DNA from: Pelagihabitans sp965238025
GTDB lineage: Bacteria; Bacteroidota; Bacteroidia; Flavobacteriales; Flavobacteriaceae
Direction: 5' to 3'
DNA: 64,000 nucleotides
Assembly (NCBI GenBank): GCA_965238025.1
Contig: OZ250162.1
Location: 3,348,001-3,412,000, forward strand
Position numbers and translations under genes: made by a program. Positions 26,185 through 34,740 of the stretch are shown piece after piece. Every line of letters begins with the position of its first letter. The first letter of the stretch is position 1. A model generated the notes under the pieces. The model did no database searches, was not told where the DNA came from, and saw nothing but the letters and a program-made list of their open reading frames with translations.

Positions 26185-26865
26185 TTAACCAATCAACGAT
26201 TCACCATTCAAATTCGTGGTCAATATGTTACTCATCAGATCAAAATAGGGGCGAATGGTTTTAAAAGCATCATTTAACGTATCGGAAAAATCGGTGGCCA
26301 TAACTTCCTTATCGGTAAATTTCTTCACGAAAATAAACTGCTTTTTACGAATGAGATCAATATTGGTATGTTCTTTATTAAAGCCTTTGGGCGCGGTCTT
26401 TACCTCATCCCCCTTGATTTCGCCCCAAGTGTCCTTGAACTTCTTTTTGCCTAAGATGTCCCTAAGATCGGTAGCATCGTGTTCCCACTCCTTTCGAATC
26501 CTGAGTAAATCTTCCTTATTGGGTTGCCAAAAACCTACAGCGATAAAACTTTCCTTAGGTTGAATATGCATATAATATCCCCCACGTAACTTTGCTCCTG
26601 CCCTGGACATTGATGCCGAGAGATTTGATTTATAAGGCGCTTTGTTCTTTGAAAAACGTACATCCCTGTAAATGCGGAACATTTTTAGGCGGTCGATATC
26701 GTCATGCAATTTCATCTTTTCCGAGACTTCCGTAAAAAAAGTTTTTACCTCGGACTCCAAAGATTTGAACTTCGTTTTATGTTCGGCAAACCACTCCCTA
26801 TTGTTATTCTGTTCAAGGTTTTTGAGAAAGTTGAAAACCTCTTTGGTAATCTTCGATTGTGACAT
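26185..26865 (-). CDS. DUF2461 family protein
   Basis: A 226-residue protein of the DUF2461 / TIGR02453 family. Family features are LEQNNNREWFAEHK near the start, the central FRIYRDVRFSKNKAPYKSNL, and GGYYMHIQPKESFIAVGFW. Function is unknown in the family; no active site is proposed. It is cytosolic, convergent with the BNR-repeat gene and divergent from cysE. The ATG gives the usual family N terminus. Confidence 0.9.
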   Translation of the reverse strand: MSQSKITKEVFNFLKNLEQNNNREWFAEHKTKFKSLESEVKTFFTEVSEKMKLHDDIDRLKMFRIYRDVRFSKNKAPYKSNLSASMSRAGAKLRGGYYMHIQPKESFIAVGFWQPNKEDLLRIRKEWEHDATDLRDILGKKKFKDTWGEIKGDEVKTAPKGFNKEHTNIDLIRKKQFIFVKKFTDKEVMATDFSDTLNDAFKTIRPYFDLMSNILTTNLNGESLIG

Positions 26866-26934
26866 GCAGTGAAACTATATTGATTTTAAGATAAAGTTAA
26901 ACATTTACAGGAAAGTACTTTGGGAATAATGATT

Positions 26935-26942
26935 TAAATTTG
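26935..26942 (+). promoter_or_regulatory. -7 element TAAATTTG before cysE
   Basis: A perfect TAnnTTTG element 20 bases before the cysE ATG. A TTTG occurs only 12 bases upstream of it, closer than the usual 19 to 20, so the -33 part is unconvincing. Confidence 0.45.
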
Positions 26943-26961
26943 AATAGTCTACTAATTTACT

Positions 26962-27756
26962 ATGGATAAGAAAACGATTGTCAAGAAAATAAAAAAACAT
27001 AAAAAACAACCCAATCTTCGGTTTAAGTTAAAAGAAAAGGTTGAAACATTTACAGATCTTCTATTCTACACCCTATTTGATATTGACACCCCTGTGGAGA
27101 CCAATATGGATACGTTGGAAGCAGAGTTCGACACCCTGATAAACCTAGCTTGTTGGGAAGTTGACAAACCTTGTAAAAAGGTTTGGGAAAATTACATCAC
27201 CAAACTTCCTGAAGTACTGGAAAGTCTCAATTTAGATGCAGAGGCCATCGTAAATTGTGATCCCGCCTCTCTTTCTATTGAGGAGGTGTATATGGCGTAT
27301 CCCGGGTTTTATGCCATCGCTATTTACAGATTAGCTCATGAACTCTATGCCAAAGGTTTTCCGTTGGTCCCGCGTCTTATGACAGAGTACGCTCATCGGC
27401 AGACCGGAGTAGATATTAATCCCGGGGCCCAAATCGGAAAATCATTCTTTATTGATCACGCAACTGGTGTGGTCATCGGGGAAACCGCTATTATCAAGGA
27501 CCATGTTAAAATTTATCAAGGGGTTACCCTGGGCGCTCTTTATGTGGCAAAAAAATTACAACGTGTCAAACGCCATCCAACTATCGAGAACAATGTAACC
27601 ATCTATGCCAACGCGACTATTCTAGGGGGAAATACTATAATCGGAGAAAATAGCATCATTGGAGGAAACGCATGGGTTACAGCTTCGGTACCTCCAAATT
27701 CTACTGTTTTTCATACTCCTGAAATAAAAATCAAAACCCTTCCGAATGTCGTATAG
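26962..27756 (+). CDS. cysE: serine O-acetyltransferase CysE
   Basis: A 264-residue serine acetyltransferase (SatA type). A helical N-terminal domain (about 20-150) precedes a left-handed beta-helix of hexapeptide repeats with GVDINPGAQIGKSFFIDH, the active His in FIDHATGVVIGE, and HVKIYQGVTLGAL, then NATILGGNTIIGENSIIGG. It makes O-acetylserine from serine and acetyl-CoA. Its stop overlaps the start of the cysteine synthase gene by 11 bases, so the two steps of cysteine synthesis are translationally coupled. The Lys-rich start (MDKKTIVKKIKKHKK) is unremarkable. Confidence 0.93.
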   Translation: MDKKTIVKKIKKHKKQPNLRFKLKEKVETFTDLLFYTLFDIDTPVETNMDTLEAEFDTLINLACWEVDKPCKKVWENYITKLPEVLESLNLDAEAIVNCDPASLSIEEVYMAYPGFYAIAIYRLAHELYAKGFPLVPRLMTEYAHRQTGVDINPGAQIGKSFFIDHATGVVIGETAIIKDHVKIYQGVTLGALYVAKKLQRVKRHPTIENNVTIYANATILGGNTIIGENSIIGGNAWVTASVPPNSTVFHTPEIKIKTLPNVV

Positions 27757-28630
27757 TATTTTAGAACTCATCGGGAACACCCCTCTCGTAGAAGCGAGGG
27801 TACTGAACCAAAACCCATATGTAAAATTGTTCTTTAAATTAGAAGGACATAATCCAGGAGGAAGTGTAAAAGATAGGGCAGCGTTTAACATGATCAAGAA
27901 TGGATTAAAACGTGGAGATTTTGATAAAGGCTCCAAATTGATTGAAGCAACAAGTGGCAATACCGGTATTGCCTTGGCGATGATCGCCGGTATATACGGT
28001 CTGGATATAGAACTGGTCATGCCCGAAAACAGTACCATAGAAAGGGTACAAACCATGCGTGCCTATGGAGCAAAAGTTACCCTTACCCCATCGGATAGTG
28101 GTATAGAAGGTGCGAGGGATTATGCCGATGCCAAGGTACATGAAGAAGGGTTCGTTATGATGAACCAGTTTGCCAATAATGACAATTGGAAAGCACATTA
28201 TACAACCACCGGTCCTGAAATCTGGAGAGACACCGAACAGAAAATAACGCACTTTGTATCGGCCATGGGTACCACGGGAACCATAATGGGAACGTCTACC
28301 TATCTAAAGGAACAAAACCCAAAAGTCCAGATTGTTGGGGTACAACCCAAGGATGGGGCCAGAATACCGGGGATCAGAAAGTGGCCAGAAGCCTATTTAC
28401 CTAAAATATTCGATGCTTCGAAAGTTGATCAAGTACTTGAAGTAAGTGCAGAAGAAGCCGCCCATATGGCCCGCAGGCTGGCAAAAGATGAAGGTATTTT
28501 TGCAGGTATGAGCAGCGGAGGGGCAGCAGCAGCGGCCATTCGTCTAGCCAAGACTTTGAAAAAAGGAACGATTGTTTCCATTGTATGCGACCGTGGTGAC
28601 CGCTATCTATCTTCTAATCTATTTAGTTAA
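27746..28630 (+). CDS. cysM: cysteine synthase CysM
   Basis: A 294-residue PLP-dependent cysteine synthase of the CysM type. It opens SILELIGNTPLVEA; the PLP lysine is in NPGGSVKDRAA, the acetyl-serine loop is TSGNTGIALA, and the phosphate-binding glycine loop is MGTTGTIMG. It makes cysteine from O-acetylserine and sulfide (possibly thiosulfate). The short C terminus fits CysM rather than CysK. Its ATG lies inside the 3' end of cysE in another frame. After the stop come about 300 bases with a REP-like palindrome. Confidence 0.92.
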   Translation: MSYSILELIGNTPLVEARVLNQNPYVKLFFKLEGHNPGGSVKDRAAFNMIKNGLKRGDFDKGSKLIEATSGNTGIALAMIAGIYGLDIELVMPENSTIERVQTMRAYGAKVTLTPSDSGIEGARDYADAKVHEEGFVMMNQFANNDNWKAHYTTTGPEIWRDTEQKITHFVSAMGTTGTIMGTSTYLKEQNPKVQIVGVQPKDGARIPGIRKWPEAYLPKIFDASKVDQVLEVSAEEAAHMARRLAKDEGIFAGMSSGGAAAAAIRLAKTLKKGTIVSIVCDRGDRYLSSNLFS

Positions 28631-28936
28631 CGCGAGTTCGCTATTACCGGCCATATTTTCTAACGAATGTTAGCTAGTCGTAAATTTATTGTCAGGTTGA
28701 GACTCGCTATAAATATTTGAAAAACGATTGAAATGACAAAACGATACTACCGTGTCTGTCTGAGCTTGTCGAAGACTTTGTTACTAGGTAAAGCGCTTCG
28801 ACAAGCTCAGCGGGACAGATGAATTTTAATTGGCTTTTAACTAAATTTTTATTCGCAATACGGTACATTAAAGCGATTAAATTAAATCAAAATCGTGTTA
28901 AACAATCACTTTAATTAATTGTCAAAAGCTATTGAT
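28631..28936. other. intergenic region with a REP-like palindrome
   Basis: Between the convergent cysM and Nramp-like genes. It holds the palindrome described at 28756-28818 and otherwise AT-rich sequence; no coding frame or clear terminator was seen. Confidence 0.5.
28756..28818. repeat. REP-like inverted repeat
   Basis: CTGTCTGAGCTTGTCGAAG and CTTCGACAAGCTCAGCGGG plus ACAG form imperfect inverted arms about 19-23 bases long around a 21-base spacer. It is the canonical form of the element that is interrupted at 5183-5232. It could fold in RNA and serve as a bidirectional end for the two convergent genes. Confidence 0.6.
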
Positions 28937-30130
28937 TTAAAGCATTCCCATTACTTTGAATATGCTTTTCACTCCTAATAAAAGTGCCAGTAGTATAATC
29001 AAAATACCAATACCATTTTGCAATTTGGTATTTTTATGGCTACCCATAACGGACTCCTTATTTACGACCCATACTAGAAAAATAGCAATCAATGGTAAAA
29101 GTATTCCGTTTGCGATTTGTGCAAATTTGATAATTTCAATAGGCTTAATATTTAGGGTCATAAACAACACTCCAAGCCCCAAAATAAGCATCCATACAAG
29201 CTTGAATTTAAAATCTTTGAGCCCCGCCTTCCAACCAAAACAACTATTAACAACATAGGCCGCTGCTAAAGGCGCAGTAATGGAAGAGGTTACCCCGGCC
29301 GCAAAAAGCCCTATCCCCATAAAGTATTTGGCGGCATCACCATAGAGCGGTTCCAGTCCTTTTGCCATGTCCATTACCGAATTGATCTCTCCTTCCGGAA
29401 TCGCCGCGGCCGCAATAATAATTGACATCGATACCATCCCTCCCAGCACAATTGATATAAACGTATCCCTTTTAGCTAGTTTTAAATCGTCTTGGGATTT
29501 CCATTTTTCACTTACCAAAGAAGCATGCAAAAACAAATTATAAGGTACCACGGTGGTCCCTACCAAGGCGATAACCATCAGAATACTCTCTTCCGGTATT
29601 CGAGGAATAAACATTCCCTCTAAGATGGCCAGAACATTTGGCCGCGTTATAATTGCGGTAATCAGAAATGATAGGCTCATTAAAATGACCAGCCCCACAA
29701 ATACTTTTTCCAATACTTTGTAGTTCCCGATAAATAACAAGATAAAGGCGAGTCCTCCAATAACAAAAGGATAATAATTTGAGCCTTCTGTACCAAAAAT
29801 AGCTTCCAGGCCTAGCGTAGCCCCTCCTATGTTTCCGGCTTCATAGGCTGCATTCCCAATAACTATGGCACCAAGGATTATTCCAACGACCACAGCTCTT
29901 GCCAGGGGGTTCTTCAATTCACTCTTAATCACATCGGCCAACCCTTTTTGTGTAATTATCCCCAATCGAGCGGCCATTTCCTGTAAGATTACCGTGGCGA
30001 TAATTGACAGCACCATTGCCCATAGGAGTGCGTATCCGAAACCTACGCCCGCAAGAGTACAGGCCGTAACCGTACCGGGGCCTATAAATGCCGCAGCCAC
30101 CAAAACCCCAGGACCAATTTTTTTGAACAT
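28937..30130 (-). CDS. Nramp-like transporter lacking canonical metal ligands
   Basis: A 397-residue Nramp-family membrane protein with about 11 membrane segments. The start MFKKIGPGVLVAAAF is preferred because it begins TM1 as in the family; an upstream ATG adds 23 unlikely residues. In TM1 the usual DPGN reads GPGT (AAAFIGPGTVTACTLAG), and in TM6 the usual MPH reads VPY (TTVVPYNLFLHASL). In MntH the Asp, Asn and Met bind Mn2+ or Fe2+, and the His helps proton coupling, so all four are changed. A different substrate or mechanism is likely, such as another cation. It is convergent with cysM and no metal-regulated partner adjoins it. Confidence 0.8.
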   Translation of the reverse strand: MFKKIGPGVLVAAAFIGPGTVTACTLAGVGFGYALLWAMVLSIIATVILQEMAARLGIITQKGLADVIKSELKNPLARAVVVGIILGAIVIGNAAYEAGNIGGATLGLEAIFGTEGSNYYPFVIGGLAFILLFIGNYKVLEKVFVGLVILMSLSFLITAIITRPNVLAILEGMFIPRIPEESILMVIALVGTTVVPYNLFLHASLVSEKWKSQDDLKLAKRDTFISIVLGGMVSMSIIIAAAAIPEGEINSVMDMAKGLEPLYGDAAKYFMGIGLFAAGVTSSITAPLAAAYVVNSCFGWKAGLKDFKFKLVWMLILGLGVLFMTLNIKPIEIIKFAQIANGILLPLIAIFLVWVVNKESVMGSHKNTKLQNGIGILIILLALLLGVKSIFKVMGML

Positions 30131-30376
30131 ATATATTGTTAAGTTGTAAATATACTCGGTCTCATTAAAAAACCTCACAAAGCAAGAGGTGACTTTCACA
30201 ACAGTTTTAACACTTTCAAATGCAGTTCATCTAAAAAAATGCAGTTCGTCTAAAAGTGGGGTGTTATACGTCGAGAGTACATAATAATACAGAAATGACA
30301 CGGTTATATATATCCAAATCATACCAAATTGAACCTCTCAATTCCGGCGAATCGGAATTAAAAATAAGCCTACTGA

Positions 30377-30820
30377 ATGAACTGTTTAGAATGTAATGTA
30401 GAACTAAGTTATCTCGATCACAGAAATGCCATGGACTCTCTAGGTGTTGAACTTTGTAACAGACACCAAGAACGTATGAAAACCGTGATTGAAAAACACA
30501 ATACTCCTTTAGAAGCGGTACAATTATATTACGGACTAAAAGAAGTAGGCATTAATGCCATGCTGGAATGGTGGGATGGAAAAAAATCTGTTGACATTGC
30601 CATCTCCAGGGTAAAATTGAACATCGAAGTGGATACCGAATACCATATGATGACCCATGAACAGGCAATCACCGACCTTGAGGAAATGATGCACTCGTTC
30701 AAGAACGGGTTTACGACCATTCGCATTCCTCATATTCTTATACGCCACTATCTTAAAGAGACCGTCAACAACATCATTGGCATTATGCAAGGTTTAAAGG
30801 CGAACATTAAATCAATCTAA
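30377..30820 (+). CDS. hypothetical protein, possible PD-(D/E)XK-like nuclease fold
   Basis: A 147-residue protein. The start has a CxxC pair (MNCLECNVELS) and a further Cys and His in ELCNRHQERM, which might bind zinc. The middle, SVDIAISRVKLNIEVDTEYH, has a hairpin with acidic ends as in Vsr or DUF559-type nucleases, but Lys of the ExK signature is replaced by Asp, so activity is uncertain. No close family is recognised. It precedes a membrane protein by 12 bases, so the two are probably co-transcribed. Cytosolic; no signal peptide. Confidence 0.5.
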   Translation: MNCLECNVELSYLDHRNAMDSLGVELCNRHQERMKTVIEKHNTPLEAVQLYYGLKEVGINAMLEWWDGKKSVDIAISRVKLNIEVDTEYHMMTHEQAITDLEEMMHSFKNGFTTIRIPHILIRHYLKETVNNIIGIMQGLKANIKSI

Positions 30821-30832
30821 AAAATCAACGTC

Positions 30833-31393
30833 ATGTCTGGAAAGAAAATACTAAAAGCCCCATTGCGAGTCTCAGTTGCATTATTATTGTTAGGGATGAT
30901 CGCCCGGATTATGGAATGGCCTTATGCGGCACAGGTGGTCATTGCCGGATTCTTTGCTATAGGTATATTATATAGTATTCGCTTTTGGAATAAACAGCCA
31001 AAGTTGTTTATTGACTACGTGAAACTGGTTCTTATCGTTTTTTGGACCGCTAACGGACTTTTCAGAATGATGAACTTTGAATATACATTGGTATTCCAAA
31101 TTATAACCGGAGCAGCCTTCGTAACCTGGTTTATTATGGAGGGAACGGCTTATTTTATGGATGATGATAGAAGGGCCAAAAACACAAGCCTCCAAATCTG
31201 GTGGAACGTTGCCATGGTTATGGGTACATTATGTATTATTGCCGGAAGTCTTATGAAGATATTGCAATGGGAATATGCCACTCCCCTCCTAGTCTTAGGC
31301 ATAGCCGTTGTTGCAATGTACATCGTCAAAGACCTCTTTTCCACTTCAAAAATGGAGGAGAACGACGCAGGGAACGAGGAATTTCAACTTTGA
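30833..31393 (+). CDS. GldL-like small integral membrane protein
   Basis: A 186-residue membrane protein with about six hydrophobic segments (roughly 12-28, 33-48, 60-78, 85-105, 120-140 and 148-165). An internal duplication is visible: the segments IARIMEWPYAAQVVIAGFF and MKILQWEYATPLLVLGIAV are related, both resembling the GldL transmembrane helix pair of the gliding/type 9 secretion motor. It is not GldL itself, being shorter and lacking the GldL C terminus. Function unknown. It is the second gene of a pair with the nuclease-like protein, and a hairpin follows. Confidence 0.55.
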   Translation: MSGKKILKAPLRVSVALLLLGMIARIMEWPYAAQVVIAGFFAIGILYSIRFWNKQPKLFIDYVKLVLIVFWTANGLFRMMNFEYTLVFQIITGAAFVTWFIMEGTAYFMDDDRRAKNTSLQIWWNVAMVMGTLCIIAGSLMKILQWEYATPLLVLGIAVVAMYIVKDLFSTSKMEENDAGNEEFQL

Positions 31394-31420
31394 CCTGAAT
31401 AACATGGGGATCATTCAAAA

Positions 31421-31452
31421 CCTCTAGCAGTCGCTTAGAGGCTTCCTACTTT
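31421..31452 (+). terminator. probable terminator after the membrane protein gene
   Basis: CCTCTA and TAGAGG arms around a nine-base loop, followed by CTTCCTACTTTTA. The stem is short and the T-run interrupted. Confidence 0.45.
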
Positions 31453-31514
31453 TAAATTCGCTCACCACCTATACTATCATATTTCGTATCTTAAACTCAC
31501 CTAAGAACACGATT

Positions 31515-32627
31515 ATGAAAACTACCGACCGTAGACATTGGCTTAAAACCATGAGCCTTACCGGAGGTTTTGCCCTTTTGGGCGGCCTTGACGCCTTAGC
31601 GCTCTCTGCCCCTGCCAAGAATTATAAAACCGGAGATATTGCCAAATTAAATTCCAACGAGAATCCTTATGGACCATCTAAATTAGTCAGACAGACAATT
31701 ACGGATAGTTTTGATAAGGCGTGCCGTTATCCATTTGGAGTACTTAAAGACCTGGTTCACTTGCTGGCAGAAAAAGAAGGAGTGACCAAAGACCATATAG
31801 TAGTTACCGGTGGCTCTACCGAGGGCTTAAAGGCGGTAGGTCTCACCTACGGACTAAAAGACGGGGAATTGATTGCTGCTGACCCTACCTTTCAATCCAT
31901 GTTGCGCTATGCAGAGCATTATGGGGCCACCGTACATCGCGTTCACGTTGACGCCCATATGAACCATGATCTGGATGCCATGGCCGCAAAGGTGAATGAT
32001 AAAACCAGCCTTATCTTTATTTGCAACCCCAATAATCCAACAGGGACCCTTATCGAAAAAAACAAATTGCGCGATTTCTGCCTCGCTATGGAAAGTAAGG
32101 CCATGATTTTTAGTGATGAAGCGTATTATGACTTTATTACCGAGCCAGACTACCCTTCTATGGTCGAATTGGTTAAAGAGGAACGGAACCTTATTGTCTC
32201 CAAAACCTTTTCAAAGGTTTTTGGGATGGCCGGTTTGCGAATCGGGTACCTTGTGGCCCGCCCTGATATTGCTACACGATTAAAAGCCAGTGTAATGGCC
32301 ATGACCAATACCTTGGCGATTGAAGCGGCCAAAACCGCCTTAATAGATGACGATTTCTATAAATTTAGTTTGATGAAGAATATAGAGTGCAAAAAGATCA
32401 TCTATACTACCTTGGATGACCTAGGTTTGGAATATGTTCCTTCGCATAGCAACTTCGTTTTCTTTAAATCTGGCAGGCACATCAATGATCTGAGTATGGC
32501 GATGGCTAAAGAAAATGTATTGATTGGGAGGCCTTTTCCGCCCTTCTATAATTGGGCCCGGATTAGCACGGGAACTATAGAGCAGGTAGAACAATTTGGT
32601 ACTGCCTTAAAAAAGGTGATGGGGTAA
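31515..32627 (+). CDS. Tat-exported HisC-like aminotransferase
   Basis: A 370-residue fold-type I PLP enzyme with an N-terminal twin-arginine signal (TTDRRHWLKTMSLTGG, then a hydrophobic stretch to LSA, about residue 32). The catalytic domain has SNENPYGPS, the CNPNNPTGT loop that positions PLP, the SDEAYYDF Asp, and the Schiff-base Lys in SKTFSKVFGMAGLRIGYL, matching HisC-type histidinol-phosphate aminotransferases. Export by Tat suits a protein that folds with its cofactor in the cytoplasm. A periplasmic role, perhaps on amino acids or cell-wall fragments, is inferred; it is not part of a histidine operon. Confidence 0.82.
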   Translation: MKTTDRRHWLKTMSLTGGFALLGGLDALALSAPAKNYKTGDIAKLNSNENPYGPSKLVRQTITDSFDKACRYPFGVLKDLVHLLAEKEGVTKDHIVVTGGSTEGLKAVGLTYGLKDGELIAADPTFQSMLRYAEHYGATVHRVHVDAHMNHDLDAMAAKVNDKTSLIFICNPNNPTGTLIEKNKLRDFCLAMESKAMIFSDEAYYDFITEPDYPSMVELVKEERNLIVSKTFSKVFGMAGLRIGYLVARPDIATRLKASVMAMTNTLAIEAAKTALIDDDFYKFSLMKNIECKKIIYTTLDDLGLEYVPSHSNFVFFKSGRHINDLSMAMAKENVLIGRPFPPFYNWARISTGTIEQVEQFGTALKKVMG

Positions 32628-32672
32628 ATGAATGTAGGTACAAGTGTCAAGCACAAATTCAAATAATTGCCG

Positions 32673-32700
32673 TTGGCTCTTGGCTCTTGGCTCTTGGCTC
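32673..32700 (+). repeat. four tandem copies of TTGGCTC
   Basis: Four perfect head-to-tail seven-base units directly before CTAATATT. Such short repeats can change number by slippage. No gene frame runs through them. Confidence 0.8.
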
Positions 32701-32962
32701 CTAATATTAACAAAATTACTATCTCAATAATACCCCTTCGGAGCTATAAACACCATGTTGTTCATCGGATTTTTTTCGGGTAAAGTGTTGTTTTTTAAGG
32801 TTTTAGTGTTTTAGCGTTTTTCCCCTTCAAAGATGAAAAACAACCCCTAATCGGCTTTTTTCTCCGCTATCGAGTATTCTATACCCTTTACGGACATAAT
32901 ACAGGCTTAGGGCTCTTTTATGGTTTAATTAGTAGGAGATTTAATCCCCTAAATCTTAACCT

Positions 32963-33058
32963 ATGAAAGAAAAAATTACTTTGAACGACTATCTGGTCTA
33001 TTCGTATTGTACCTTCTGTTTTTTATGGTCCTTATACGTACTATTCTTTAGAGCATAA
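32963..33058 (+). CDS. possible 31-residue membrane peptide
   Basis: ATG to TAA frame encoding 31 residues: MKEKITLNDYLVYSYC, then a hydrophobic stretch TFCFLWSLYVLFF and a terminal RA. The charged start and single hydrophobic helix fit a small membrane protein. A GTAGGAG stretch lies about 25 bases upstream, too far for a normal ribosome site. No homologue recognised; it could be chance. Confidence 0.3.
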   Translation: MKEKITLNDYLVYSYCTFCFLWSLYVLFFRA

Positions 33059-33060
33059 CT

Positions 33061-33155
33061 TTTAAAGTACGAAATACGAGGGTAGAAGTACAACCGTACG
33101 CTTCTTGTTGTATTTCAAACTTTGCACTTCGTATCTCCAGTTTTGTACTTCTAAC
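33061..33155. repeat. imperfect inverted repeat before comM stop
   Basis: The arm AGTACGAAATACGAGGGTAG and following AAGTACAA is mirrored about 50 bases on by TTGCACTTCGTATCTCC and TTGTACTTCTAAC. The pairing is imperfect but long, so an RNA hairpin marking the ends of the convergent genes is possible. Confidence 0.4.
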
Positions 33156-34691
33156 TCACCCCAACCACCCTTCGCGGTCCAAGCTTCTATATTGAATCGC
33201 CTCACCTATATGATTGCCATTCACTTCGTTCGTATTATCCAGATCGGCAATCGTCCTAGCGACTTTTAGAATACGGTCATAAGCCCTTGCAGAAAGATTG
33301 AGCCGTTCCATGGCATTCTTTAGCATGGTTTTACTGGCCTCATCAAGCTTACAGTGTTCCCGTATCTGTTTGGTATTCATTTGTGCATTGTAATGTACGT
33401 TGTCCAACTCCTTAAAACGTTGGGTCTGGAGTTCCCGAGCAGCCGTTACCCGTTTCCGAATTGCTGCACTGCCCTCCCCTTTTCGGTCTTCAGAAAGTTT
33501 TTCAAAAGGTACAGGTGTTACTTCTATATGAATGTCAATTCGATCTAATAATGGACCGGAAATCTTGCTTAGATAGCGCTGCATTTCCGCCGGCGAAGAG
33601 GTTACCGGCGCATCTGGATCATTAAAATAACCACCAGGACTTGGGTTCATACTCGCTACCAGCATAAAACTACTGGGATAAGTTACCGTAAATCGGGCTC
33701 GGGAAATAGTCACTTCCCGATCTTCCAAGGGTTGTCGCATAACTTCCAACACGCCACGTTTAAACTCTGGAAGTTCATCTAAGAATAAGACGCCATTATG
33801 GGACAGGGATATTTCTCCAGGCTGCGGGTATGCGCCACCCCCCACTAGGGCAACATCGCTTATCGTATGATGCGGACTTCGGAACGGACGCTGACTCATC
33901 AATCCCATATTCTTTATTTTACCGACTACAGAATGTATTTTGGTAGTTTCCAAGGCCTCGTTCATGGTCATGGGCGGTAAGATAGAGGGCAATCGTTTTG
34001 CCAGCATCGTTTTTCCCGCTCCGGGTGGACCGATTAGGATAATATTATGCCCGCCAGCGGCGGCAATCTCCATACAACGTTTAATGCTCTCCTGCCCTTT
34101 TACATCCGAAAAATCAAACTCGGGAAAATCAAGATTTTTGTAAAATTCTTCTTGAATATCCACAATGGTACGCTCTAGTGGCTTTCCTTTATCAAAATAC
34201 GCTATGACTTCCGAAATGTTTTCTACCCCATATACTTCCAACCCTTCAACAATGGCGGCTTCCTTGGCATTTTGCTTCGGAAGTATAAAAGCCTTGAATC
34301 CTTCTTCCTTGGCTTTAATGGCAATGGGCAGGGCTCCTTTTATAGGCTGTAAGTTTCCGTCTAAGGAAAGTTCGCCCATAATCATATACTGGTCCAAGTT
34401 TTCTGATTGTATCTGTCCTGAGGCCGTTAAAATACCCATAGCAAGGGTAAGGTCGTAGGCAGAACCTTCTTTTCGAAGGTCGGCCGGAGCCAAATTAAGT
34501 GTTATTTTTTTTCCTGGAATCTTATAGCCATTATTGAGTAAAGCCGCAGCGATGCGGTAATTACTTTCTTTAATGGCATTATCGGGAAGACCGACAAGAT
34601 GATACCCTACCCCGATATCTACATTCACTTCAACGGTAATCGTAGTTGCTTCAACACCGAAAACGGCACTACCGAAAACCTTTGTAAGCAT
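33156..34691 (-). CDS. ComM/YifB-family Mg-chelatase-like AAA+ ATPase
   Basis: A 511-residue YifB/ComM protein. The N-terminal Lon-protease-like S5 domain (about 1-165) is followed by an AAA+ module with Walker A GPPGAGKTMLAKR near residue 222, Walker B VLFLDELPEF, the sensor MLVASMNPSPGG, and the C-terminal lid with LNLSARAYDRILKVARTIADL. ComM is a hexameric helicase that drives branch migration during natural transformation; orthologues are widespread beyond competent bacteria. It is cytosolic, and appears monocistronic, with its 5' end 50 bases from the MG2-like gene. Confidence 0.93.
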   Translation of the reverse strand: MLTKVFGSAVFGVEATTITVEVNVDIGVGYHLVGLPDNAIKESNYRIAAALLNNGYKIPGKKITLNLAPADLRKEGSAYDLTLAMGILTASGQIQSENLDQYMIMGELSLDGNLQPIKGALPIAIKAKEEGFKAFILPKQNAKEAAIVEGLEVYGVENISEVIAYFDKGKPLERTIVDIQEEFYKNLDFPEFDFSDVKGQESIKRCMEIAAAGGHNIILIGPPGAGKTMLAKRLPSILPPMTMNEALETTKIHSVVGKIKNMGLMSQRPFRSPHHTISDVALVGGGAYPQPGEISLSHNGVLFLDELPEFKRGVLEVMRQPLEDREVTISRARFTVTYPSSFMLVASMNPSPGGYFNDPDAPVTSSPAEMQRYLSKISGPLLDRIDIHIEVTPVPFEKLSEDRKGEGSAAIRKRVTAARELQTQRFKELDNVHYNAQMNTKQIREHCKLDEASKTMLKNAMERLNLSARAYDRILKVARTIADLDNTNEVNGNHIGEAIQYRSLDREGWLG

Positions 34692-34740
34692 CTAGATCAG
34701 AAGGATAAATAGCATTAAACAAGATTACAATATAAGAAAT

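Larger units (their letters stand above)
32628..33155. other. 528-base intergenic region with heptamer repeat, small frame and inverted repeats
   Basis: Between convergent aminotransferase and comM/yifB. It holds four tandem TTGGCTC units, a possible 31-residue membrane peptide and, just before the comM stop, paired inverted segments such as TAGAAGTACAA / TTGTACTTCTA. Confidence 0.45.

Noticed and set aside
27622..28056. 144-residue minus-strand frame across the cysE-cysM junction
   Set aside because: Antisense to two firmly identified genes, with no protein features.
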